From: Maridesulfovibrio sp.
GTDB lineage: Bacteria; Desulfobacterota; Desulfovibrionia; Desulfovibrionales; Desulfovibrionaceae
Direction: 5' to 3'
Length of the DNA: 64,000 nt
Assembly: GCF_963678865.1 (NCBI RefSeq)
Contig: NZ_OY787459.1
Span: forward strand, 3,216,501 to 3,280,500
Notes under the pieces: model-generated
Seen by the model: the letters and a program-made list of their open reading frames with translations, nothing else
What the model was told of the DNA's origin: nothing
Databases searched by the model: none
Translations under genes and position numbers: made by a program
In this document: positions 16,824 to 24,698 of the stretch, in pieces
Position numbering within the stretch: the stretch's first letter is position 1
Layout of the letters: each line of letters begins with the position of its first letter

Positions 16824-17510
16824 ATGATCGTCAACAAGAAAGAATTCACCGGCGGTTTTGCTCTGCTCGCTCTCTTCTTCATAGTGCTGGTTGTCATGTT
16901 TCAGCCGATATTCAACGGCAAGAATGCCATGGCTTATCTTGACGCCATGTACAACTCCATATCCAAGGGATCGGTGAATTATATTTCCGATCTGCGTGAA
17001 AATGTGAAAACCGTTGAAGGAAAGAAAGTGAGCCTGAAGCTTACTTACTCCACTGCCGTGCAGGCTGAGCAGTCCGAAAAGCTGTTCAAATCTGCCGGAG
17101 TTCAGGCTGCCGTTAATGGCAAGGAACTGGGCATTAACGGGTCCATCTCAACCATTCTGGAATCATGCCTTGGTGATGCTGATCTTATGTATCATAACAA
17201 GGGGGATGAAGTTTCAGGAAAGTATGACATGGAACCGCGCCGGGCGATCTTTAACTGGTGGACCAGTCTGGGCCTCATGGAAAAAGCACTGAATGATCAG
17301 AGTGAGTTCAAGCTCGCCAAGGTTTCTGCTTCAGTCATGAAGAAGGGGGTGGAAACCGCATACAACTACTACGAAATTGTACCGCTGAATATCATGGATG
17401 AATTATGGTTGGTCATCTTTTCGCTGATATTCTATGTAGTCTATACCTTGTGGTACGGCTTTGCCATCCTCTTTGTTTTCGAGGGATGGGGCTTAAATCT
17501 CGGCCATTGA
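16824..17510 (+). CDS. Two-TM protein linked to the TauE permease
   Basis: 228 residues: TM1 (about 10-30), an extracytoplasmic domain of about 160 residues with an AMAYLDAMYNSISKGSVNY start and EPRRAIFNWWTSLG near the middle, and TM2 (about 200-222) close to the C-terminus. I do not recognise a named domain. The start is one base after the permease stop, with GAGGAGG nine bases before the ATG. The topology and coupling suggest an accessory or sensory subunit that gates the exporter or contacts the dCache kinase (inference). Confidence 0.8.
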   Translation: MIVNKKEFTGGFALLALFFIVLVVMFQPIFNGKNAMAYLDAMYNSISKGSVNYISDLRENVKTVEGKKVSLKLTYSTAVQAEQSEKLFKSAGVQAAVNGKELGINGSISTILESCLGDADLMYHNKGDEVSGKYDMEPRRAIFNWWTSLGLMEKALNDQSEFKLAKVSASVMKKGVETAYNYYEIVPLNIMDELWLVIFSLIFYVVYTLWYGFAILFVFEGWGLNLGH

Positions 17511-17538
17511 TGCATTGCCCCAAGCGTTAACAGGCCTG

Positions 17539-17575
17539 CACGGCCCGGCTACCTCCAGTGCCGGGCCGTGTTTCT
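17539..17575 (+). terminator. Hairpin ending the TauE operon
   Basis: Arms CACGGCCCGGC (17539-17549) and GCCGGGCCGTG (17560-17570) followed by TTTCTG. The stem is strong but the U tract is short, so partial read-through into the next kinase gene is possible. Confidence 0.65.
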
Positions 17576-17665
17576 GATAATAAAAGATATCCGCGGCTGC
17601 CATTACTGCGGAAAGAGTTTACTCGAATCTGATTTCCCCCTATCCTTTAAGATGAGGGTATTACA

Positions 17666-19156
17666 ATGAATCTTCAGGAATATTACGACACCATAATGCA
17701 GCTCAGCCACGGAATAGTGGTAACTTTGGATTTGAACGGGGAAATCATCCACGGCAACACCCGTCTGGAAAATATTACCGGTTATTCCATGAAGGAACTG
17801 GCCGGAAAAGACTGGTTTGAAACATTTATAGCCAGAGATGAGCGGGAAGACGCCAGAAGGGAAGTCTTCAGGAAAGCTAAGGAAAATAAAATTTCAAAAA
17901 TATCGGGGGATATCCGGACCAGAGGCGGAAGTAAGGTCTATATTGACTGGAATATCAAGCAATTAACTGATTCAAGGTCCAATATAGTCAGTATTCTTTG
18001 CGTAGGTCAGGATGTAACCGGGCACATGCTGCGTCAGGAAGGGTTGCTTTACGAACGTTTTACTCTCATTGAACGCAACAAGGAATTGAACTGCCTTTTT
18101 GAGATATCCAAGCTGGGTGGAGATCTGGACCTGAACCTGAAAGAAACAATGGACCGTATAGTCCAGTTGATGCCTTCCGGTTTTCAGAATCCGGAAAAGA
18201 CACATGTCAGATTGCGAATCGGCAATCTCAGCTGGGAAACTCCGGGATATCGGAAGACGGAGAATTTTCTTGTGGAGGCGGTGGATGCTCATCGTGATAT
18301 TCGGGGAACCATAACCGTGGCGGTCGAGGCCCCTGAGAATTATGGCAGGCCTGTTTTTATTGACGATGAGAAAGACCTGCTCATGACTGTGGCCCAGCAG
18401 ATAGCCATTATTGTAGCTAAAAAGGAGATCAAATCTGCAAAGATTGAGCTTGAACAGCAGCTTAGGCAAGCTGATCGGCTGGCTAAGATCGGGCAGTTTT
18501 CCGCAGGGGTTGCCCACGAAATAAACGAGCCGTTATCCAATATTCTCGGGTATGCCCAACTTGCATTGCAGACACCTGAGCTTCAGGATCAGGTCCGCAT
18601 GGATTTGAGCAGTATTGTGGATTCCTCATTACATGCGCGGGAAATAATTAAAAAATTGATGTTTTTCAGCAGGCAGTTACCTCCTCAGCTTATCCCCACC
18701 AACATCAATGAAACTATTACCGAGGCCTTGCGTATTACCGAGACTGCGGCGAAGAGGAATGATATCGTTGTGAAATGTGATTTTGCAGCGGATCTTCCGT
18801 CGGTTCCGGCTGATCCGCAGCATATTAAGCAGGTGATAGTAAACCTTGCCGCCAATGCCATTCAGGCAATGAGCGGGGGCGGGACGCTGGAAATAAGAAC
18901 GCTTAGCGATAAAAATGATGCATACATCATAGTTGAGGATAATGGACCGGGAATACCCGAAGCCGAGCTTAAACAGATTTTCAATCCTTTCTTTACCACC
19001 AAGGATGTGGATAAAGGGACCGGATTGGGACTTTCCGTTGTGTTGGGTATAGTTAAGGCCCATAAGGGCGTTATTCAGGTGCGGAGCGAACCGGGCAAGG
19101 GAACATGTTTTGAAATAGCACTTCCCTGCCAGCAGAATAATATAACGGATGACTGA
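17666..19156 (+). CDS. Cytosolic PAS sensor histidine kinase
   Basis: 496 residues without TM helices. An N-terminal PAS domain (about 5-120; GIVVTLDLNGEIIHGN, then the PAC strand NIVSILCVGQDVT) is followed by a GAF-like region (about 130-255). HisKA follows with the phospho-acceptor His in FSAGVAHEINEPLSN, then HATPase_c with VNLAANAIQAM, DNGPGIP and GTGLGLS. Its stop overlaps the start of the NtrC-type gene (TGATG), so the pair is translationally coupled and this is its cognate kinase. The PAS ligand is unknown; no haem or flavin residues are evident. Confidence 0.93.
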   Translation: MNLQEYYDTIMQLSHGIVVTLDLNGEIIHGNTRLENITGYSMKELAGKDWFETFIARDEREDARREVFRKAKENKISKISGDIRTRGGSKVYIDWNIKQLTDSRSNIVSILCVGQDVTGHMLRQEGLLYERFTLIERNKELNCLFEISKLGGDLDLNLKETMDRIVQLMPSGFQNPEKTHVRLRIGNLSWETPGYRKTENFLVEAVDAHRDIRGTITVAVEAPENYGRPVFIDDEKDLLMTVAQQIAIIVAKKEIKSAKIELEQQLRQADRLAKIGQFSAGVAHEINEPLSNILGYAQLALQTPELQDQVRMDLSSIVDSSLHAREIIKKLMFFSRQLPPQLIPTNINETITEALRITETAAKRNDIVVKCDFAADLPSVPADPQHIKQVIVNLAANAIQAMSGGGTLEIRTLSDKNDAYIIVEDNGPGIPEAELKQIFNPFFTTKDVDKGTGLGLSVVLGIVKAHKGVIQVRSEPGKGTCFEIALPCQQNNITDD

Positions 19157-20493
19157 TGACTGGAAAGATAAAAATTCTGGCAGTTGATGATAGCAAAAGC
19201 ACTCTTGAGGTGCTGAAGAGAAATCTTGAATCCAGCGGTTATGAGGTGTTTACCTCCCTGCGGGTTGATGAAGCCCTGCCGCTGCTGGAGGAATATGATA
19301 TTGATATTGTCATAACCGATTTCAAGATGCCTCAGGCTAACGGGTTGGATCTGATCCGCCACGTACGCGAGAATCATCGTGATGTAGAAATCATGATGAT
19401 TACCGGATATCCGTCCATTTCCGGAGCAGTGGAGGCCATCAAGGACGGGGCCGGGGAGTATCTGCCCAAGCCCTTCACCGCTGAGGAACTGCTTTCTGCC
19501 ATGGACCGCATTATGGAGCGGGTCAGGCGGCGTAAAGCTGTTCAGCCCGCGGAGGTTTCCAAAGAAAACTACGGCATTTACGGAAAGTCTCCACTGATGC
19601 AGCTGGTTTTCAGGAGGATAGCCAAGGCTGCGGGCACAAATGCCAACGTGCTTATATCCGGTGAATCGGGAACAGGTAAGGAGTTGGTGGCAAGGGCCGT
19701 ACATTATCACAGCGACCGCAGGGCCGCCCCTTTTGTTCCTGTAAACTGCGCGGCCATCCCTGATTCTCTGGTGGAAAGCGAGCTTTTCGGTCACGTTAAG
19801 GGGGCTTTTACCGGTGCCAAGGAAGCTCGGATCGGTTTTTTTGAAATAGCCAACGGCGGAACGATTTTTCTCGATGAAATAGGTGATGCCAGCCCGAATA
19901 TGCAGGCCAAGCTGTTGCGTATTCTGCAATCCAAGGAATTCTGCAAGGTCGGATCGAGTACCGTTAATACCGTGGATACCCGCATACTGGCTGCTACCCA
20001 CAAAGACCTTAAGCTGCTGGTGGATGAAGGTTCCTTTCGTGAGGACCTGTATTACCGGCTCAATGTTGTGGACATTCCGGTCCCATCTCTTGCCGAGCGC
20101 GGCGACGATATTCTGATCATGATCAGCAGTTTTCTGGAGCGTTTTGCCACGGCGATGCAACGATCGGTGCCGGGGATGACCGATGAGGCTTTGCAGGCCA
20201 TGCGTAATTATGCATGGCCCGGAAATGTGCGTGAACTGGAAAATCTCGTCCAGCGTTTGGTGGTCATTGTCGATCACGATCCAATCGAAATTACCGACCT
20301 GCCTGCCAATATGCGATTCAGCCTCCCCGTGGACGGACGTGTGGACCGTTCTCTTGCAGACGTAGAAAAAGAGCATATCAAAAACGTGTTGGCCATGACC
20401 AATAACAACAAGACCCGAGCCGCAGAAATTCTCGGCATCAACCGCAAGACCTTGCGTGAGAAGCTGAAGAGGATGGAGGAAGGGCAGGGGTGA
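19156..20493 (+). CDS. NtrC-family sigma-54 activator
   Basis: 445 residues: receiver (1-120, D55 in VITDFKMP), AAA+ sigma-54 interaction domain (about 143-375) and C-terminal Fis-type HTH (about 405-442, RAAEILGINRKTLREKLKRM). Walker A is GESGTGKE at 169-176, the sigma-54 contact loop GAFTGA is intact at 216-221, and Walker B is GGTIFLDE near 234-241. It is therefore a fully competent enhancer-binding protein. It is coupled to the PAS kinase upstream and is the natural candidate for activating the sigma-54 promoter at 12502 through the repeats at 12217 and 12309. Confidence 0.95.
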   Translation: MTGKIKILAVDDSKSTLEVLKRNLESSGYEVFTSLRVDEALPLLEEYDIDIVITDFKMPQANGLDLIRHVRENHRDVEIMMITGYPSISGAVEAIKDGAGEYLPKPFTAEELLSAMDRIMERVRRRKAVQPAEVSKENYGIYGKSPLMQLVFRRIAKAAGTNANVLISGESGTGKELVARAVHYHSDRRAAPFVPVNCAAIPDSLVESELFGHVKGAFTGAKEARIGFFEIANGGTIFLDEIGDASPNMQAKLLRILQSKEFCKVGSSTVNTVDTRILAATHKDLKLLVDEGSFREDLYYRLNVVDIPVPSLAERGDDILIMISSFLERFATAMQRSVPGMTDEALQAMRNYAWPGNVRELENLVQRLVVIVDHDPIEITDLPANMRFSLPVDGRVDRSLADVEKEHIKNVLAMTNNNKTRAAEILGINRKTLREKLKRMEEGQG

Positions 20494-20707
20494 TCAAGCG
20501 GAGATAAAAAGAATCCTTGTTGCCAGCAAAATATAAACATGCGAGCATTTGTTGGTCTTCACTACGTGTCTCTGCTTTAGTAAAATGATTTAAGACTTAC
20601 TTGATTTTAGTTATGAGCCGTGTGTTTTTTTGATTACTATGTAAATACATGCGTTGAAAATCTTCTTTTTTAAAATTAATACACTATTAATATTTCTTAA
20701 TGTGGTC

Positions 20708-20723
20708 CGGTCCTATAGTTGCT
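20708..20723 (+). promoter_or_regulatory. Possible sigma-54 promoter before the EF-hand gene
   Basis: CGGTCC, five bases, TTGCT keeps the invariant GG and GC with ten bases between them and a good -12 box, but the -24 box is imperfect. It lies about 70 bases before the ATG at 20791, a distance like that at the TauE promoter. No copy of the 16-base upstream repeat is seen here. Confidence 0.4.
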
Positions 20724-20790
20724 GCACTCCCGGTCAGACAGAGGAACAGGCAATAATTGCCTCTTTGTAAAAATGATCAGGAGGACAAAA

Positions 20791-21399
20791 ATGAGTGTTT
20801 CCGGTATAGGCGATTCGTCGGTCAGTAGTCTGTTTTCAAGTCAGATGAGCCAGATGAAGCGTCCTGAGGATTATGATTCCTCGGATGACTTTGTAAGTTC
20901 CATTATTGGAGATCAGGACAGCGACGGTGACGGTCAGCTGAGTTCATCCGAAGCTGGTTCCCTGAGTGATATTTTCTCTGAAATTGATTCTGATGGTGAT
21001 GGTTACCTCTCGCAGGAGGAAATGGTTGCCGATCTGGAAAGCAGACAGCAGGAAAAAGCTATGATGGGCAATATGTCTGTTATGATGCAGAGCAGTGAAG
21101 CCGGAATCGGCTGCGGTGAAAGTTCGGAAAGTTCTTCCAGCGAAGAGTCCGAAGAAGAGTATGATGAATACGATTACAATCAGGACGGCGTAGTAACCCT
21201 TGATGAATTGCAGAAAGCTTTCGCCAACGGAGACACCTCGCTTGCAGGCATAGTCGGTGATAATTCTGATCCCAGCGGGCAGGACTCTGAAGAAAGCGGC
21301 CAATCAGGTCAATCTATTCTGCAACGGATGGCCATGAGAGCTTACGAGCAGCAGGAAGCAACAACCTCTGCCAGCGAGTTGCTCGGGGCCAGCGCATAA
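20791..21399 (+). CDS. EF-hand calcium-binding protein
   Basis: 202 residues, very acidic and Ser/Gly-rich, with no signal peptide or TM. Three canonical EF-hand loops are visible: DSDGDGQLSSSE (about 46-57), DSDGDGYLSQEE (about 71-82) and DYNQDGVVTLDE (about 131-142). The Ser/Glu-rich linker between loops 2 and 3 (SSESSSSEESEEEYDEY) is low complexity. AGGAGG lies six bases before the ATG. Bacterial EF-hand proteins of this kind buffer or sense calcium; no partner is obvious, and the gene stands alone between two terminators. Confidence 0.88.
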   Translation: MSVSGIGDSSVSSLFSSQMSQMKRPEDYDSSDDFVSSIIGDQDSDGDGQLSSSEAGSLSDIFSEIDSDGDGYLSQEEMVADLESRQQEKAMMGNMSVMMQSSEAGIGCGESSESSSSEESEEEYDEYDYNQDGVVTLDELQKAFANGDTSLAGIVGDNSDPSGQDSEESGQSGQSILQRMAMRAYEQQEATTSASELLGASA

Positions 21400-21489
21400 G
21401 TTTCAGCATCATGATTACGGCTGTGAAAGGATTCACGGCCCGGCGTATTAATTCAAAGCAAGGAAATATGTCGTGAACATGGATGTAGA

Positions 21490-21521
21490 AAAAGGCTTAC
21501 CATAAGTCTGGTAAGCCTTTT
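21490..21521. terminator. Bidirectional terminator
   Basis: AAAAGGCTTACC and GGTAAGCCTTTT arms (12 bp) around an eight-base loop, giving a U tract in both directions. It separates the EF-hand gene from the convergent alcohol dehydrogenase. Confidence 0.85.
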
Positions 21522-21528
21522 CCATTTG

Positions 21529-22683
21529 TTAAAGAGCCATTTCTAATATTTCCAATAGTTCTTTTTCAGTCAGCTCAAGAGGATTGCCTTTCATGCTGCT
21601 GGATCGTGCGGCTTTGGCGGACAGAGATTTGAAATCTTTTTTCTGTACTCCGATTTCGCCTAGTCCGGGGATTTTCATCTCAGCACAGGTATTTTTCACC
21701 CACTGGATTCCGTCCGTAATTTGGGCGTCATTGTTTCCGGTCAGGATTTTTGCGGTTTCAGCATAAGCAGCAAGGGCCGGGTTGCCGGGATCGCGTTCCT
21801 TAAGCGCACGGACATTTATCTCCATGACAGATGGCAGCAGTGCAGCGCAGACCGCGCCATGCGGGGCCTTGAATTCCCCTCCAAGGGGAGCTGCGAATCC
21901 ATGTACCGCGCCGAGCTTTGCATTGGCGAGGGTTATGCCGGAAAAGAGGCTGGCCAGTGCCATTCCTGTTCGGGCTTCAATGTCTTCTCCGTCATTGTAT
22001 GCCTTCAAAATATTTTTTGCCCCGTGTTTTAAACCTTCGCGGCAGAGCGCATCAGTCATGGGCGAACCGGAGCGGGAAACAAAGGATTCCATGAGCTGGG
22101 TCAATGCGTCCAGTCCGGTTGCCGCAGTTACAGACGGGGGAGCGGAAAGGGTCAGCAGTGGATCGACTATGGCGATATCCGGGATCATCTCCGTAGAGCG
22201 CAGGCTGACTTTGACTTTGTGTTCTATACTGAGCAGCACTGCGTTTGAAGTCACTTCCGAACCTGTTCCCGACGTAGTCGGTACGGCAATGAGCGGCAGT
22301 GGTTTTTCGGAAAGCGGCATGCCTTTGCCTACCACTTCAAGATAGTCCAGCACATCCCGTTTGTTAGGGATAAGTGCGGCAATGGCCTTGCCCGCATCCA
22401 GAACGCTTCCTCCGCCAACGGCTATAACAACGTTGCAATTTTTGGCACGGGCTTCGGCTACGAGTGCGGTAATCCTATCCGTGTCCGGTTCACCGGGTAT
22501 AGAAACCGTATGCAGTTGTATGTTTTTTTTGTGTAGATCATCGATGAGCCACTGGATTCTTTGCGGAGATTTACCGGTAACAATGCAGGCTCTGCTGCCC
22601 ATTTTTATTGTGTGTTCAGGAATGGTTCGTGCAGTGTCCGGGCCGAAGACAATTCTGGGTGCTGTGGAAAATTGAAAATTCAT
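21529..22683 (-). CDS. Iron-type (group III) alcohol dehydrogenase
   Basis: 384 residues, the normal length of the Fe-ADH family: a Rossmann-like NAD(P) domain with VIAVGGGSVLDAGKA and a helical metal domain. Expected metal ligands are Asp in PDIAIVDP, His in GAVHGFAAPLGG and His in KAPHGAVCAALL. The remaining ligand position, His in the usual DALTHAIE, is Gln here (DALTQLMES). This Gln form occurs in a recognised subgroup of the family (from memory), so metal choice or substrate may differ from FucO-like enzymes. It probably interconverts an alcohol and an aldehyde during ethanol or other alcohol metabolism. No ribosome-binding site is evident at the chosen ATG. Confidence 0.9.
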   Translation of the reverse strand: MNFQFSTAPRIVFGPDTARTIPEHTIKMGSRACIVTGKSPQRIQWLIDDLHKKNIQLHTVSIPGEPDTDRITALVAEARAKNCNVVIAVGGGSVLDAGKAIAALIPNKRDVLDYLEVVGKGMPLSEKPLPLIAVPTTSGTGSEVTSNAVLLSIEHKVKVSLRSTEMIPDIAIVDPLLTLSAPPSVTAATGLDALTQLMESFVSRSGSPMTDALCREGLKHGAKNILKAYNDGEDIEARTGMALASLFSGITLANAKLGAVHGFAAPLGGEFKAPHGAVCAALLPSVMEINVRALKERDPGNPALAAYAETAKILTGNNDAQITDGIQWVKNTCAEMKIPGLGEIGVQKKDFKSLSAKAARSSSMKGNPLELTEKELLEILEMAL

Positions 22684-22964
22684 GGGGGCAGGTTAACACC
22701 GCACTCCCTGGTCCGGCAATTTATATTGGCGATTAAGAAAGATTAAGTATGTAAGTCATGGTGAGTTTCTTTTTGTCCTCTCCGGCTGGGATCTATGGAA
22801 GAAGGATGCTGCATAGCCTCTGTCTGGTCCATTTCTTCCAATAAATCTTTTTGACACAATCTTGTAATTAAAACGGACTCTTGTCGTAATCCAATTGTCA
22901 AAAAAATCGAGCATAAATTCCCTGTCTCAGGGGAGGCCCAATTACGTTTACAAGGAGTTATATT

Positions 22965-24074
22965 ATGGAAAGACGCGAATTTTTGAAAATGGGTATTATT
23001 GCCGGGGCCGCTGTTGCCGCCTCCGGCATGTCTGTTCTGGCTGAAGCTTCTTATACTGAATTTACACTCTCAGAATGCAGAAAACTGACTCCGCAGCAGA
23101 TGGCTGAAAATTCCGGTGCGGTAATGGAGTCATGGAAGTATATTCAGGCGCAGGCCGCCGGTATTAAAAATCCAGGATTGCGTAAAGCAGTGCAGGATAT
23201 CATAGCCAATCCTGCGCCAAGGCTTATGAACGCTGTGAGCGGGCGCAAGAAGGAAGTGTACAAGGAACTTGAAAAGAATGGCTGGCTCGAGGGTGTATCC
23301 TATGACACTTTTCTGCCGGAGAACGGTTCCGCCAAACAAGCCAACCAGCCTTTCTACGCCGCTCCCGGAAGCGGCTATAGCAGTCATCACTGTTACCCCG
23401 GCGGCCTTGCCACCCATACTGCCCTGAATGTTGAAATGTCTCTGGCCCTCTACGACAACTATAAGAAAATTTACGGTTTCGATCTTGATCGTGATGTTGT
23501 GGTTGCCGCCCAGATTTTGCATGACCTGCATAAGCCTTGGGTTTTCCAATGGCAGAAAGACGGCTCCAGCCGCAATGAGAACAAGCTTGCAGGTACCGGC
23601 GAACACCACGTCCTCGGCGTGGCGGAATCAATTGTGCGCGGTCTTCCTGCCGAAGTGTGTGTAGCACAGGCCTGCGCCCATAATCATCCCGGTTTTTCCA
23701 AAGATGAAGAGGGTCCGGTTCGCTGGCTAAAGGCCGCATCCATCATTGCTGACGTTGATCCGGTTAAGTACGGACTGCTTGCTGCAGACGGCAAGACTCT
23801 GCCTCTGCAGCGCAGCATGGAAGCTTTTGTTACCCATCTCGGCGACCATGACTGGATTCTGACCGTTCCTGCTGCAAAATGGCTCATTCCGGCTATGGAA
23901 GAGATTGCCATGCAGGATTACGGTATGAGCAAGGCAGATCTCAAGTCTGCAAAGTTTTATGCCTTCCGCAATGCCGTGTTCAGTCAGGCTACTATTATGG
24001 CTCTCTATCACCTGATGCAGAAGGATGGTAAGGAAGCTCTGCGCAAGCAGGTCCATGCCATTGTGAAAGCTTAG
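22965..24074 (+). CDS. Tat-exported HD-domain protein
   Basis: 369 residues with a twin-arginine leader (RREFLKMG, then a hydrophobic segment to about 30) and an HD-type metal-dependent phosphohydrolase core. The histidines and aspartates are in HHCYPGGLATHT, QILHDLHKPW (the HD pair), GEHHVLG and ACAHNHPG. AAGGAG precedes the ATG. Tat export of an HD protein is unusual and implies cofactor or metal loading before export to the periplasm. The substrate is unknown; most HD proteins act on nucleotides or phosphodiesters in the cytoplasm. It is flanked by a divergent alcohol dehydrogenase and followed by a strong terminator, so it is probably monocistronic. Confidence 0.82.
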   Translation: MERREFLKMGIIAGAAVAASGMSVLAEASYTEFTLSECRKLTPQQMAENSGAVMESWKYIQAQAAGIKNPGLRKAVQDIIANPAPRLMNAVSGRKKEVYKELEKNGWLEGVSYDTFLPENGSAKQANQPFYAAPGSGYSSHHCYPGGLATHTALNVEMSLALYDNYKKIYGFDLDRDVVVAAQILHDLHKPWVFQWQKDGSSRNENKLAGTGEHHVLGVAESIVRGLPAEVCVAQACAHNHPGFSKDEEGPVRWLKAASIIADVDPVKYGLLAADGKTLPLQRSMEAFVTHLGDHDWILTVPAAKWLIPAMEEIAMQDYGMSKADLKSAKFYAFRNAVFSQATIMALYHLMQKDGKEALRKQVHAIVKA

Positions 24075-24099
24075 CTTAAACTGGTCTGATTTCTAAATG

Positions 24100-24136
24100 A
24101 AAAAGGCGGTTGTCGATGATCGACAACCGCCTTTTT
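24100..24136. terminator. Strong bidirectional terminator
   Basis: AAAAAGGCGGTTGTCGAT and its near-complement form a long stem with A and T runs on both sides, between the HD gene and the convergent TSCPD gene. Confidence 0.9.
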
Positions 24137-24155
24137 CCGTGACATAAAAATTAAC

Positions 24156-24467
24156 TTATTTTTCCATGTATTCGTGCAGGGCCTTGCATAGCTGGTCGGC
24201 ACAGGAAGTGGATTTCTTGCCGCAGGTAATTCCTTCAAGAGTTTCGATTATCTTGGGAAGTTCCATTCCTTGCACAAGCGCGGAGACAGCCTTGAGGTTG
24301 CCGTCGCAACCGCCGGTGAAGTTGACATAGGTAAGTTTGTCGCCTTCCACTTTAAAGCGGATTAATTTCGCACAGACGCCTTTAGGGGTGAAAACATGGG
24401 TGTCCGCGGGTGCTTCAACTCCGCCGAGGGAATTGAGCATGGTCGGTTGAAGTGAGATGTTTTCCAT
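24156..24467 (-). CDS. TSCPD-domain (TIGR03905-type) protein
   Basis: 103 residues with the conserved order FTPKGVCAKLI, NFTGGCDGNL, ITCGKKSTSCADQLCKAL. The four conserved Cys positions and the TSC(P/A)D motif place it in the small TSCPD family. The same domain is found at the C-terminus of some ribonucleotide reductases, where it may bind metal or contact nucleic acid; its free-standing role is unknown. GAGGAC lies three bases before the ATG. It sits alone between a terminator and the radical SAM gene on the other strand. Confidence 0.85.
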   Translation of the reverse strand: MENISLQPTMLNSLGGVEAPADTHVFTPKGVCAKLIRFKVEGDKLTYVNFTGGCDGNLKAVSALVQGMELPKIIETLEGITCGKKSTSCADQLCKALHEYMEK

Positions 24468-24698
24468 TTCGTCCTCTGTATTTGATTAAAGTCATATCCG
24501 CCGCAGGATGAAGCGGGCAATATTGAATTAATTGTAGTCAAAGTTTTTTCACCATGAAAATGCTGGTCAGGTCAAGGGACTTTTAAGCCCGTTTTAGGCT
24601 TGCTCTTTGACTTTTGCGGCTTATTATGGAATTTTCAATATTTGCTGTTTGGCAAAAGAAGAAAATTAATTCAAACGTAATCAACAAGGAAGGGTGGA

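Noticed and set aside
19075..20376. 433-codon minus-strand frame opposite the NtrC-type gene
   Set aside because: Antisense to a perfectly conserved AAA+ gene; composition mirrors codon bias, no domain seen.
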